64,000 bases of DNA from Histidinibacterium aquaticum. GTDB lineage: Bacteria; Pseudomonadota; Alphaproteobacteria; Rhodobacterales; Rhodobacteraceae. Shown piece after piece: positions 42,680 to 52,291 of this stretch (position 1 is its first letter; each line of letters begins with the position of its first letter). Made by a program: the position numbers and the translations under genes. The notes below the pieces were generated by a model. It had not been told where the DNA came from and ran no database searches. It saw only the letters and a list, made by a program, of their open reading frames with translations. The stretch lies in the NCBI RefSeq assembly GCF_008710275.1, contig NZ_VYQE01000001.1, forward strand, positions 496,001 to 560,000, given 5' to 3'.

Positions 42680-45544
42680 TCAGCCTCCCCGTCCGGCTTC
42701 CGCGCGCTCTTCGCGCGAGGGGTCGATGTCCATGGCGTGTTCGCTCCGGTCCTTCCGGGCCCGGCGCGCCAGCCGCGAGAAGCTCTCGAGCGAGAGCATG
42801 ACGGCGCCCACGACCGCGAGGAAGACGCCGAGGTCGAAGCCCATGGCCGTCGCCAGCTCGAACTCCTCGAAGGGCGGGATGCGGAAATAGCCGAAGGCCG
42901 AGGTCAGGAAGGGATAGCCCGCGAACCATGAACCGATGCCCGTGACGCCCGCGACCAGCACGCCGGCTCCGATGATCGTGTGATAGGGGTAGCGCTGCCG
43001 CTCGTCAGCCCAGGCAAAGCCCGAGGCCATGTACTGCACCACCAGCGCGATGGCGACGACGAGACCCGCGATGAAACCGCCGCCCGGCTCGTTGTGCCCG
43101 CGCAGGAAGATGTAGATGCCGACCATCAGCATCACCGGCATCGTGACCCGCGTGACGACGACCATCAGCAGAGGATGCGCATCGCCCGCCAGGGGCTCGT
43201 CCGGTTTGCGGGCCGCGAGTCGCGCCCGGGTCGGCCCGATCAGCAGCGCCTCGGTGATGGCGTAGATGATCAGCGCGGCAATCCCCAGCACGATGATCTC
43301 GCCGAAGGTATCGAAGCCCCGGAAGTCCACGAGGATCACGTTGACCACGTTGGTCCCGCCGCCCCCGGCGTAGGAGTTCTCCAGATGGTATTCCGAGATC
43401 GGCGTCGTGGCGAAATCGCGGACCAGGATCGAGTAGATCAGCGCCGCCGCTCCGGTGCCCGCGCCGAGTGCGATCACCCCGTCGCGGATCCTGCGGGACC
43501 AGCTGCTCTCGACCGGGGTCTGCTTGGGCAGGAAGTTCAGCGCGAGCAGCATCAGGATGATGGTCACCACCTCGACCGAGAGCTGGGTCAGGGCCAGGTC
43601 GGGCGCGCTCAGGTAGGCGAAGCCGATCGAGACCATGAGGCCGATCACGCCCATGAGGACGAGCGCCAGCAGCCGGTTGCGGTGGCAGTAGACGAGGAAG
43701 CCCGTCGCGATCACCAGCATCAGCCAGCCGGCGAGCTGCATCGGCCCGAGCGGAATGAGGTCATGGGTCGGCGGCGATTTCGCCCCCGTCGCCCAGGCGT
43801 GATAGGCGACGGCCACCACCGTGACCGTGAAGATCAACGCATACCGGGTGAGCGCACCGTCGTGCAGTCGGCCGGTGACGAAGCGCGCGACCGAGACAGC
43901 GCCACCGATGACGCCGTCGAACATCGCCTTCGCGTAGGGCGGTCCGGCCGTCTGCCAGCCCTTATCCAGCGGGCGGAAGAGCGCCAGCAGCACCAGGCCC
44001 CCGAGCACGGCGATGATCGACATGTAGAGTGCGGGCGTGAACCCGTGCCAGATCTTCAGGTGAGCGTCCGGCATCTCCGCCGCCCCGCCAAGCACCGCCT
44101 GCGTCACTAGCCGCACCGTCGGTTCGGCCAGGAAGGGCGCGACGCCGATCAGCATGACGAGCGCCACGAGGAAGGCGGGCGGCCACCACATGCCGATCCC
44201 GGGGTCATGCGGATGCGAAGGATAGTCGTCCCGCTCCGCCCCGAGGAAGGTGTGCCCGAGGTAGCGGAAGGAATAGGCCGCCGAGAAGAGCGCGCCGATG
44301 GTCGCCAGGACCGGCACGAGCCAGGCGCTGTCGAAGAGAACGGTGTGGCTCGCCTCCTCCAGCATCATCTCTTTCGACAGGAACCCGTTGAAGAAGGGGA
44401 TCCCCGCCATCGAAAGCGACGCGAGCGTCGCGATGACGAAGGTGACCGGCATCAGCTTCCGCAGACCGCCCAGCCGCTTGATGTCCCGAGTCCCCGCCTC
44501 GTGGTCGATGATCCCGGCCGACATGAAGAGCGCGGCCTTGAAGGTCGCGTGGTTCAGGATGTGGAAGACCGCCGCCATCGCCGCGTAGGGCGTGCCGATG
44601 CCCAGCAGCATCGTGATCAGGCCGAGGTGGGAGACCGTCGAGAAGGCCAGCAGCGCCTTCAGGTCGTCCTTGAAGAGCGCGATGATCGCCGCGACGACCA
44701 TCGTGACGAGCCCCGCCGTGGTGACGATGAGGAACCAGGCGTCGGTCCCCGCGAGCACCGGCCACATGCGCGCCATCAGGAAGATGCCCGCCTTCACCAT
44801 GGTGGCGGAGTGCAGGTAGGCCGAGACAGGAGTCGGCGCCGCCATGGCGTGCGGCAGCCAGAAGTGGAACGGGAACTGCGCCGACTTGGTGAAGCAGCCG
44901 AGCAGGATCAGGATCAGCGCAGGCAGGTAGAGCGGAGAGGCCTGGATCGCCTCGCGATTCTGCAGGATCGTCGTCAGGTCGTAGCTGCCCGCGATCTGAC
45001 CAAGCAGGAGCATGCCCCCGATCATCGCGAGGCCGCCCATCCCGGTCACGGTGAGTGCCATCCGCGCGCCCTGCCGCCCCTCTGGCAGGTGTTTCCAGTA
45101 GCCGATCAGCAGGAAGGACGAGAGCGAGGTCAGCTCCCAGAAAACGAGCAGCATCAGGATGTTGTCGCTCAGGACAATGCCCACCATCGCGCCCTGGAAG
45201 AGGAGCAGGTAGCTGTAGAACTCTCCCATGTTGTCGCGCTCGGACAGGTAGGCGCGGGCATAGGCGATGATCAGCAGCCCGATGCCCAGGATCAGGCAGG
45301 CGAAGAACAATCCCAGTCCGTCGAGGAACAGGTTGACGTTCAGCCCCAGCGCCGGGAGCCATATGGCGCGGGCCGTGATCGTCTGACCGTCGACCACGGC
45401 GGGAATATGGGTCGCGAGGCCGATGAGAGCGGCGAGGGTCACCATGAAGGTGGCGGAGGCACAGGTCTGGCGCCCTGCCTGGATCAAGAGCCCCGGCAGA
45501 AGCGCGCCGAGGAACGGCAGTGCGACGATCAGAAATAGCGACAT
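42680..45544 (-). CDS. mnhA: Na+/H+ antiporter subunit A-B fusion
   Basis: 954 residues: MnhA-type NuoL core (about 1-500, with FWELTSLSSFLLIGYWKH and FPFHFWLPHAMAAPTPVSAYLHSATMVKAG), an extended MnhA C-terminus (about 550-790) and an MnhB domain (about 800-940, MPVMLMVGIYIFLRGHNEPGG). The A-B fusion is the group-2 (Pha/Mrp of Rhizobiales and Rhodobacterales) form. It heads a six-gene operon A/B-C-D-E-F-G. The complex exports Na+ or K+ in exchange for H+ and supports alkaline/salt tolerance. Confidence 0.95.
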   Translation of the reverse strand: MSLFLIVALPFLGALLPGLLIQAGRQTCASATFMVTLAALIGLATHIPAVVDGQTITARAIWLPALGLNVNLFLDGLGLFFACLILGIGLLIIAYARAYLSERDNMGEFYSYLLLFQGAMVGIVLSDNILMLLVFWELTSLSSFLLIGYWKHLPEGRQGARMALTVTGMGGLAMIGGMLLLGQIAGSYDLTTILQNREAIQASPLYLPALILILLGCFTKSAQFPFHFWLPHAMAAPTPVSAYLHSATMVKAGIFLMARMWPVLAGTDAWFLIVTTAGLVTMVVAAIIALFKDDLKALLAFSTVSHLGLITMLLGIGTPYAAMAAVFHILNHATFKAALFMSAGIIDHEAGTRDIKRLGGLRKLMPVTFVIATLASLSMAGIPFFNGFLSKEMMLEEASHTVLFDSAWLVPVLATIGALFSAAYSFRYLGHTFLGAERDDYPSHPHDPGIGMWWPPAFLVALVMLIGVAPFLAEPTVRLVTQAVLGGAAEMPDAHLKIWHGFTPALYMSIIAVLGGLVLLALFRPLDKGWQTAGPPYAKAMFDGVIGGAVSVARFVTGRLHDGALTRYALIFTVTVVAVAYHAWATGAKSPPTHDLIPLGPMQLAGWLMLVIATGFLVYCHRNRLLALVLMGVIGLMVSIGFAYLSAPDLALTQLSVEVVTIILMLLALNFLPKQTPVESSWSRRIRDGVIALGAGTGAAALIYSILVRDFATTPISEYHLENSYAGGGGTNVVNVILVDFRGFDTFGEIIVLGIAALIIYAITEALLIGPTRARLAARKPDEPLAGDAHPLLMVVVTRVTMPVMLMVGIYIFLRGHNEPGGGFIAGLVVAIALVVQYMASGFAWADERQRYPYHTIIGAGVLVAGVTGIGSWFAGYPFLTSAFGYFRIPPFEEFELATAMGFDLGVFLAVVGAVMLSLESFSRLARRARKDRSEHAMDIDPSREERAEAGRGG

Positions 45545-45728
45545 GGATTCCCGGTCTTCGTCCTCTCACGCAATCTTATGGGAACGCGCCGCCCTTAAGA
45601 GCGGTGGCCTGATGTCGCGCCCGTCCCGTCGTGCCCCTTAATCTAGATTGTGCCGCCCGGGGGCAAGTCGATCCGGTCCTCCGCCGCCCGGAACGGAACC
45701 GGCCGCGGGACTGCGCGGTTCGCCCCCC

Positions 45729-46505
45729 ATGGACTTGAGCCGGGCCAAGCGAGGGGCGAGCTGGGTGCGCCGCAACGTCGAGATCAGCTCGATGCTGGTT
45801 CTCGCGCTGTCGGTCGCGGCCGTCTGGGCCTTCGCCGAACTCGCGGACGCGGTGCTGGAAGGCGCCACGCGCGATCTGGACCGTGATCTGCTTCTTCTGC
45901 TGCGCACGCCCGGCGATCTCTCCGACCCCATCGGCCCGCCCCTGCTCGAGGAGATCGGCCGCGACCTCACCGCCCTCGGTGGGGTGATCGTCCTGACGAT
46001 GACCACGCTCGCGGTCGCAGGCTTCTTCCTGCTCCAGGGCAAGATCCGCTCGACAATCTTCCTGTTCTGCGCGGTCGGCGGCGGAATCCTGATCTCCGGC
46101 ATTGCCAAGGAAGCCTTCTCGCGCCCCCGGCCGGATCTCGTTCCGCACGGTTCGATCGTCCACACGGCGAGCTTTCCTTCCGGCCATTCGATGATGGCGG
46201 CGGTGACGTATCTCGCGCTCGGCGTGCTCGTGGCCCGGGTGGTGCCGCTGCGCCGCCTCAAGGTCTACGTCCTGTCCGTGGCCACGACGATCACGATCCT
46301 CGTCGGGGTCAGCCGCGTCTACCTCGGAGTGCACTGGCCGACGGATGTCCTCGCCGGCTGGCTCGCCGGCGTCGGCTGGGCCGTCATCTGCCTCATCGCT
46401 GCGCGCCTTCTCGCGCTGCGCGGGCATGTCGAACCACACGCCGACGAAGACGATTCTGACCCCCGGTCAGCTCGCGAGACCCGCGCGCGGGCCGGAGGAG
46501 ACTGA
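45729..46505 (+). CDS. Phosphatase PAP2 family protein
   Basis: Six-helix lipid phosphatase with the three PAP2 motifs KEAFSRPRP, PSGHSMMA and SRVYLGVHWPTDVLAG. It hydrolyses phosphate from a lipid such as phosphatidate or undecaprenyl pyrophosphate at the periplasmic face. ATG 45729 lacks a visible ribosome site. It is divergent from the mnh operon. Confidence 0.92.
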   Translation: MDLSRAKRGASWVRRNVEISSMLVLALSVAAVWAFAELADAVLEGATRDLDRDLLLLLRTPGDLSDPIGPPLLEEIGRDLTALGGVIVLTMTTLAVAGFFLLQGKIRSTIFLFCAVGGGILISGIAKEAFSRPRPDLVPHGSIVHTASFPSGHSMMAAVTYLALGVLVARVVPLRRLKVYVLSVATTITILVGVSRVYLGVHWPTDVLAGWLAGVGWAVICLIAARLLALRGHVEPHADEDDSDPRSARETRARAGGD

Positions 46506-46769
46506 CGCCCACTCCCCGACCTGCCTTGTCGTCCGACATGCCGAGATGCTCTCCTTGCGTACCATTTCGTACCAGGTTTCCGGGCTAGTTGCCGTTCGGT
46601 CGGCCGCCCGGCGAGGTCGCCGAGACGATGCTGCCATGCAAGAAATGACGTCAGACGTCGTTGCGGCTTTGGTTGATGCGTAAGTTTTTACCGAGACCGC
46701 TTTCGGGCGGTGGCCGCAGCGGCGTCGCCTTCCTCGCCCTCGCCTACCCCATCATCAGTCCGGCACCCG

Positions 46770-48095
46770 CTAGCCCGTGGGCCATTCCGGGTGCAGGCGG
46801 TCGATCACGACGGGATGCGCATGCCGTCGACGTCCACCGTGCTCCGCAAGGTGCGGATGGTCGGGAGGCAGGTCATCGTGCCCATGCGGTAGCGTCTGCG
46901 GATCACCCGCCGGCCAGAGCCGCAGGGCAGCGCCGATGCCGAATAGCGCCAGGGCGACGAGTCCGAAGAGCGCCACCGAAGCCCCAGCATAGGTCATCAG
47001 GAGCCCAGCGAGGGGATAGGTGATCAGCCAGCAGGCATGGCTGAGCGCGAACTGCGCGGCGAAGATCGCCGGGCGGTCCTCGGCATGGGCCGAGCGGCGC
47101 AGGAGCCTGCCCGAGGGCGTGAGGACCGTCGAATACCCGATCCCCGCGACCAGCCAGGCCGCGATCAGCAGCGGCCAGGAGAGGCCCGAGGCCAGGATCG
47201 TCGCGCCAAGGAGCACCAGTGTCGTCGTGAGCACGATCGCGCCGCCGAGCATCACGGGGCGGTCGGACGCGCGGTCCAGCACCCTCGGCAGGGCGAATGC
47301 CGCGATCATCGACCCGGTCCCGAAGGCCCCCATCGTCCAGGCCAGGGCGCTCTCTCCCAGCCCCAGTTCTCCGCGCACCAGGACGACGGTATTGACCAGC
47401 ACCATAGCCCCGCCGGCCGCGGCGGCGAGGTTGAGCGCCAAGAGGCCCCGCAGGCGCGGCGTGGCGAGGTAGATGCGGATGCCGCGGGTGGAGCGCTCGT
47501 AGATGCCGCGGGGCTCGGTCGGCTGCGGGCTCGGCAGCAGCACCGAGACGACCAGCATGGCCGAGGCGAGGAAGCCCAAGACCGTGCCGAGGAACAGCAC
47601 GTTGTAGGACATCAGCACCAGGAGCAGCCCGGCAAGCACCGGGCTCACGATGTTCTCAAGGTCGTAGGCCAGCCGGGAAAGGGAGAGGGCACGGGTGTAG
47701 CGTTCCTCCTGTGGAAGCACGTCCGGGATCGTCGCCTGGAAGGTCGGCGTGAAGGCGGCCGAGGCCGACTGAAGCAGGAAGATCAGGACGAAGACCTGCC
47801 AGATATCGGTGACGAAGGGCAGCGCGAGCGCCGTCCCGGCCCGGACGATATCGAGCCCCACGAGCATCGCGCGGCGCGGCCCCCGGTCGGCAAAGGCGCC
47901 TGCGATGGGCGCGACGGTGACATAGGCCACCATCTTGATCGTGAATACCGTGCCGAGAACGAGTCCCGCCCGGTCTCCGGCGAGATCGAAGGCCAGAAGG
48001 CCCAGCGCGACGGTCGCGAGGCCGGTGCCGAGCAGGGCCACGACCTGTGCGAGGAAGAGATGGCGGTATGTCCGGTCGCGGAGAATGCTCAGCAT
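46770..48095 (-). CDS. MFS transporter with His-rich C-terminal tail
   Basis: Twelve hydrophobic segments with the MFS loop FADRGPRRAMLVGLD between TM2 and TM3, typical of enterobactin exporter-like transporters. After TM12 the tail is rich in His/Asp (HGHDDLPPDHPHLAEHGG, RRRHAHPVV), a possible metal-binding cytosolic segment. ATG 48095 has GAGGG upstream. The substrate is unknown. The stretch 48096-48560 upstream holds inverted repeats. Confidence 0.88.
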   Translation of the reverse strand: MLSILRDRTYRHLFLAQVVALLGTGLATVALGLLAFDLAGDRAGLVLGTVFTIKMVAYVTVAPIAGAFADRGPRRAMLVGLDIVRAGTALALPFVTDIWQVFVLIFLLQSASAAFTPTFQATIPDVLPQEERYTRALSLSRLAYDLENIVSPVLAGLLLVLMSYNVLFLGTVLGFLASAMLVVSVLLPSPQPTEPRGIYERSTRGIRIYLATPRLRGLLALNLAAAAGGAMVLVNTVVLVRGELGLGESALAWTMGAFGTGSMIAAFALPRVLDRASDRPVMLGGAIVLTTTLVLLGATILASGLSWPLLIAAWLVAGIGYSTVLTPSGRLLRRSAHAEDRPAIFAAQFALSHACWLITYPLAGLLMTYAGASVALFGLVALALFGIGAALRLWPAGDPQTLPHGHDDLPPDHPHLAEHGGRRRHAHPVVIDRLHPEWPTG

Positions 48096-48560
48096 GGTGC
48101 CCTCGCAGGTTGAATGCGTTCGCCTTTCGTCTCGGCGCGATCGATCTCCGTGTTCCCGAATCCCGGTCGCGGGTGCCCTCGTTGAGGCCGACAGCACATG
48201 GCTCGGCTCCGAAGCGCCTGAGGACCTCGGCCGCCGAACGCAACTCGGAGGCGACTAATGGCGGAGCCGGCACCTCCCCGGCCGAGGCGGCGTACTAGTC
48301 GTCCCCCAGCGGCGCGACGCGGCGCAAAGGCAGTGATCGAATCCGCTCGGCGTAGTCTGCGCGGGAATTGCCCGCGCGTCACTCCTCGAACCGGAACGAC
48401 GCTCATTCGCGCGAATGATCAGTGAATAGATCGAACTGGCAGCACTTTGATGGAAGCTGGACCAAGGTCCGAGGCTCAGCCCCACGCGGAGCCTGCTGGC
48501 CGTCACCGGTTGCGACCGTGACAGCCGACCGAACGCCGATCTTGCAGGAGCGAAGAAATG
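48096..48560. other. 465-bp intergenic region with inverted repeats
   Basis: No supported gene. It contains a hairpin GCGCGGG (48359-48365)/CCCGCGC (48371-48377) and the palindrome at 48403-48418. It may hold the promoter of the MFS transporter. Confidence 0.5.
48403..48418. promoter_or_regulatory. 16-bp perfect palindrome, candidate operator
   Basis: TCATTCGCGCGAATGA is a perfect palindrome. It lies in the region upstream of the MFS gene and could be a TetR- or ArsR-type operator; no regulator gene is adjacent, so this is speculative. Confidence 0.35.
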
Positions 48561-48634
48561 TGGAGGCGAGTACCGGAATCGAACCGGTGTACACGGATTT
48601 GCAATCCGCTGCGTCACCACTCCGCCAACTCGCC
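48561..48634 (-). tRNA. tRNA-Cys (anticodon GCA)
   Basis: The cloverleaf on the minus strand starts GGCGAGT at 48634, pairs with ACTCGCC at the 3' side, has anticodon loop TTGCAAA (GCA) on a GGAT/ATCC stem, T-arm CCGG TTCGATT CCGG and encoded CCA (48563-48561). Confidence 0.95.
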
Positions 48635-48762
48635 GAAGTGGCCTTTCGCATATCGCGCGCGCCCATCCGCCGCAAGGGGGGATGCGGGCCGATAGGCCGT
48701 TGCCCGACGGGCGGGGGTGTGGCATCACCGGCTCGACCCGAACTGAACCAACGAGTCCAGAC

Positions 48763-49416
48763 TTGGCCGACTTCAAGACACGCCGGACCGCTATGGTCGA
48801 CACCCAGGTTCGTCCCTCGGACGTGACCAAGTTTCCCATCATCGAGGCCATGCTGGCGATCCCGCGCGAGCTCTACGTGCCCGAGTCCATGCGCGAAGCG
48901 GCCTACATCGGCGAGAACGTCGATCTCGGAGAGGGCCGTGTCCTGCTGGAGCCGCGCACCTTCTCCAAGATGCTCGACACGCTCGATCTCGGCCCCGGCG
49001 ACGTCGTGCTCGACCTGGGCTGCGGCCTTGGCTACTCGACGGCCGTCATCGCCTCGCTGGCCGAGTTCGTCGTCGCCGTCGAAGACGACGAGGAGCGCGC
49101 GGCCGAGGCGCAGGGCCTGCTCTCGGAACAGGGCGTGGACAATGCCGCCGTGGTGCACGGTCCCCTCGCCGAGGGAGCTGCCAAGAGCGCGCCCTACGAC
49201 GCGATCGTCCTGCAAGGCGCGGTCGAAGTCATTCCGCAGGCCCTCGAGGCCCAGCTCAAGGACGGCGGCCGGATCTGCGCGATTTTCGCGGACGGCGCGC
49301 TGGGGACCGTTCGGATCGGCTGGAAGCTCGACGGGGCGATTACCTGGCGGTATGCTTTTCATGCCTCGGCTCCGGTTCTTCCTGGCTTCGGGCGCGCGGA
49401 AACCTTCGCACTATAG
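48763..49416 (+). CDS. Protein-L-isoaspartate O-methyltransferase-like protein
   Basis: SAM-dependent methyltransferase fold with [17 protein letters not shown] (motif I), VVAVEDDEE and [11 protein letters not shown]. The N-terminus with [16 protein letters not shown] is the hallmark of the alphaproteobacterial PIMT-like family that lies before tolC. The TTG at 48763 gives [12 protein letters not shown], which aligns with family N-termini; ATG 48793 is the alternative. Whether it repairs isoaspartate is uncertain. Confidence 0.88.
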   Translation: MADFKTRRTAMVDTQVRPSDVTKFPIIEAMLAIPRELYVPESMREAAYIGENVDLGEGRVLLEPRTFSKMLDTLDLGPGDVVLDLGCGLGYSTAVIASLAEFVVAVEDDEERAAEAQGLLSEQGVDNAAVVHGPLAEGAAKSAPYDAIVLQGAVEVIPQALEAQLKDGGRICAIFADGALGTVRIGWKLDGAITWRYAFHASAPVLPGFGRAETFAL

Positions 49417-49460
49417 ATAGTTCTGGTATGTTGGCTGCGAGCCACGAGGGGAGACAGGTC

Positions 49461-50822
49461 ATGCAAATCCTCGGACGTGCCGCCGCCATCGCGTTCGCGC
49501 TGAGCCTGGGCTTCGCCGCTCCGGCCGCCCGCGCCCAGAGCCTCGCCGACACCCTCATGAACGCCTACGAGAGCTCGGGCCTGCTGACCCAGAACCGGGC
49601 GCTGTTGCGTGCCGCGGACGAGGACGTGGCGCAGGCGGTTTCGCAGCTCGCCCCGATCATTTCCTGGACCGCGAACGCGCAGGTCACCGATCCACGCCCG
49701 ATCGACGGCGACTTCCTTACGACCTCGCTCGGCCTCTCCGCCCAGCTGCTGATCTACGACGGCGGCGCGACGCAGACCGCGATCGCCGCCCAGAAGGAGA
49801 CGGTCCTCGCCACCCGCGCCGAGCTCCGCGGAATCGAACAGGACGTCCTCCTGCGCGCGGTCGAGGCGCATCTGAACATCCGCCGCGCGAGCGAGTTCGT
49901 GCAACTCCGCCGCAACAACGTCCGTCTCATCACGGAGCAGCTCCGCGCCGCGCGCGACCGGTTCGAGGTCGGCGAGGTGACCCGGACCGATGTCTCGCTG
50001 GCGGAAGCCCGTCTCGCCTCCGCGCGCGGCAACCTGGCCTCGGCCGAAGGCGACCTCGCCCAGGCGATCGAGGAATACATTGCCGCCGTGGGCACCCGGC
50101 CCGGCACGCTCGGCGCGGTCCAGCCAGCGCAGATCGGCTACGATCAGGCTGCCGCCAAGGCCTTCGCCGTGCGCAATCACCCCTCGATCGAGGCCGCCCA
50201 GCACCAGGTCGCCGCGGCCGAACTCAACATCCAGCGGGCCGAGGCCGCACTGCGCCCCAACGTGAACCTGCAGGGCAACATCGGCCTCGACGACGACTTC
50301 AACAGCACCGAATCTCTGAGCCTCAGCCTCTCCGGCCCGATCTCCCAGGGCGGACGCCTGGCGTCCTCGATCCGGCAGGCCATGGCTCGCCGCGATGCCG
50401 CACGGGCCGGCCTTCACATCTCGCGCCAGCAGATCGAGCAGCAGGTGGGCAATGCCTATGCCCTGCTCGCCGTTGCCCGGGCGAGCGCCGAGGCCACGGA
50501 CCGCCAGGTCCGCGCGGCCCAGGTCGCCTTCGACGGCGTCCGCGAGGAGGCCACGCTCGGCGCCCGCACGACGCTCGACGTTCTCGACGCCGAGCAGGAG
50601 CTGTTCGACGCCCGGACGGCCCTGATCTCCGCGCAGATCGACGCCACCCTCGCCACCTACCGCGTGCTGGCGGCCATGGGCCTGCTGACCGTCGACCGAC
50701 TCAACCTCGGCATCCAGACCTACGATCCGGCCGCCTACTACAACCTGGTCGAGGATGCGCCGCTCGGTCAGTCGGACCGGGGGCGCGCGCTCGACCGCGT
50801 GCTGCGTTCGATCGGCGACTGA
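49461..50822 (+). CDS. tolC: TolC family outer membrane protein
   Basis: Signal peptide (about 1-25, ending AARAQS) followed by two outer-membrane-efflux repeats with coiled-coil helices: LSLSGPISQGGR, LDVLDAEQELFDARTAL and the LLTVDRLNL end are characteristic. 453 residues. It forms the trimeric outer-membrane channel for RND, ABC or type I secretion systems. ATG 49461 has GGGGAGACAGG upstream. It follows the PIMT-like gene, as in other Rhodobacterales. Confidence 0.95.
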   Translation: MQILGRAAAIAFALSLGFAAPAARAQSLADTLMNAYESSGLLTQNRALLRAADEDVAQAVSQLAPIISWTANAQVTDPRPIDGDFLTTSLGLSAQLLIYDGGATQTAIAAQKETVLATRAELRGIEQDVLLRAVEAHLNIRRASEFVQLRRNNVRLITEQLRAARDRFEVGEVTRTDVSLAEARLASARGNLASAEGDLAQAIEEYIAAVGTRPGTLGAVQPAQIGYDQAAAKAFAVRNHPSIEAAQHQVAAAELNIQRAEAALRPNVNLQGNIGLDDDFNSTESLSLSLSGPISQGGRLASSIRQAMARRDAARAGLHISRQQIEQQVGNAYALLAVARASAEATDRQVRAAQVAFDGVREEATLGARTTLDVLDAEQELFDARTALISAQIDATLATYRVLAAMGLLTVDRLNLGIQTYDPAAYYNLVEDAPLGQSDRGRALDRVLRSIGD

Positions 50823-50954
50823 ACCGCGACAATACACGCTGGAGTTGTGGCTCCGTTGCCGTGAGCCGACCCAAAGGGACCAACTTTATCCATATGTGTT
50901 GTTGTATTCACGGGCGCGGGATACACTCTGTGGTGAGGCCGAAGCAGGAATCGC

Positions 50955-52130
50955 ATGTCAGATCCCCTTACCAATGTGGAGATCGAGGACGTACTGGAAT
51001 CGATCCGCCGTCTGGTCGCCGCCGGCGACTCGTCCGGACACGCCGTCCCGAAACCCGAGGACCGCGCGCGTGACAGGCTGGTCCTGACACCCGCGCTGCG
51101 TGTCGACCGGGATGCCGACAGGTCCGTCGAGGACACGCCGCCAGCGAGGTGGCGCACGGAGGACAGGCGCGCTGCTGCAACTCCGGCTGAAACAGGTGGC
51201 GCTGATCGGACCGCCAACACGAAGGACAGCGAGGAGCTGCTCGCCGGCATCCTTGCGGCCACCTCGAGCAAGCACATCGACGACGCCGAGTTCGTGGACC
51301 TCGCCGACGACGATGAAAGCGACGCCGACCGGGACAACGACGCAGCGCCCCGGAGCCGCCTCGCCTCCTCTGACCTCGCGCGGCTGATGCCGGAGTCCTT
51401 CGACTCCTCGGAAGACGATGAGGCCGAGGCCGACGACCACCGTGACCCGGCCACCAACGACGCCCGTCAGGACATCGAGACCGAAGAACCGCCGATGCCG
51501 ACCTTCGTCGCCTCGCCCCGGCAGCGGCTCGAGGACACGATTGCCGAGCTCGAAGCCGCTGTGACCTTCTCCGGGCAGGACTTCGAGCCCGACGGCACCG
51601 AGCCCTCGGACTGGTCCACCGTGACCGCCAACCGCCCGGGCCGCCTGCATCTCGTCTTCCCCGATGCCGAAGAGGCCGCGGAAGAAGATTCGCAGCCTGA
51701 AGAGGCCACGACGGACGACAATTGGGAGGCCGCGATGGATGACGACACGCCGGCGGAACCGCCCGAGTCCAGTGAGAGCGTCGCGCCCCTGCGCCTGCGC
51801 CCCTCCGAGCGCACGCGCCGCAGCCCCGAGGCGCCGCAGCGCTCCTTCCGGGTCTACGAGGGCGACCGCGAAAGCCAGCGCGCCGAAGTCGCGCAGTCCG
51901 AGTCGCAGGAGAGCCGCCTCGCCGCCCGTCCCGATCTCGACGACGACGAGGATCTCGCCGCCTACTTGGGCAACACCGGCGCCGTCGACGAGGAAGCCAT
52001 GCGCGAACTCGTGGGCCAGATCGTCCGGGAAGAACTTCAGGGCGTGCTCGGCGAAAGGATCACCCGCAACGTGCGCAAGCTCGTCCGCCGGGAAATCCAC
52101 CGCATCCTGAACAGCCAGGACTTCGACTGA
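50955..52130 (+). CDS. PopZ-like acidic protein (DUF2497-type C-terminus)
   Basis: A short N-terminal helix IEDVLESIRRLVAAGD resembles the PopZ N-terminal region. It is followed by about 300 residues of disordered, Asp/Glu/Pro-rich sequence and a C-terminal helical segment DEEAMRELVGQIVREELQGV and RKLVRREIHRIL, like the PopZ oligomerisation region. PopZ-type proteins condense at cell poles and recruit division/chromosome proteins. The assignment is by architecture, not strict identity. Confidence 0.6.
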   Translation: MSDPLTNVEIEDVLESIRRLVAAGDSSGHAVPKPEDRARDRLVLTPALRVDRDADRSVEDTPPARWRTEDRRAAATPAETGGADRTANTKDSEELLAGILAATSSKHIDDAEFVDLADDDESDADRDNDAAPRSRLASSDLARLMPESFDSSEDDEAEADDHRDPATNDARQDIETEEPPMPTFVASPRQRLEDTIAELEAAVTFSGQDFEPDGTEPSDWSTVTANRPGRLHLVFPDAEEAAEEDSQPEEATTDDNWEAAMDDDTPAEPPESSESVAPLRLRPSERTRRSPEAPQRSFRVYEGDRESQRAEVAQSESQESRLAARPDLDDDEDLAAYLGNTGAVDEEAMRELVGQIVREELQGVLGERITRNVRKLVRREIHRILNSQDFD

Positions 52131-52291
52131 CGGCCCGGGCCCTGGGCCCCGCCGACAGACAGGCATTTCTTCGCGCGCCCATGGGACGGCGGGCGGGGCG
52201 TCGCCGCAGGCGAGCGCCGTCCCGCCGGAGACTGGAACGCCCCCCTCCCGGCTGCTACGTCCGCCCCGTCTGACAACGGAGCGCCCGCCGC

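Noticed and set aside
45648-45728. Upstream GTG extension of the PAP2 phosphatase
   Set aside because: It adds 27 Pro/Gly/Ser-rich residues without similarity to the family; ATG 45729 fits the membrane topology.
46506-46769. Short frames between the PAP2 and MFS genes
   Set aside because: They overlap the MFS 3' end on the opposite strand or have no start signals; no coding evidence.
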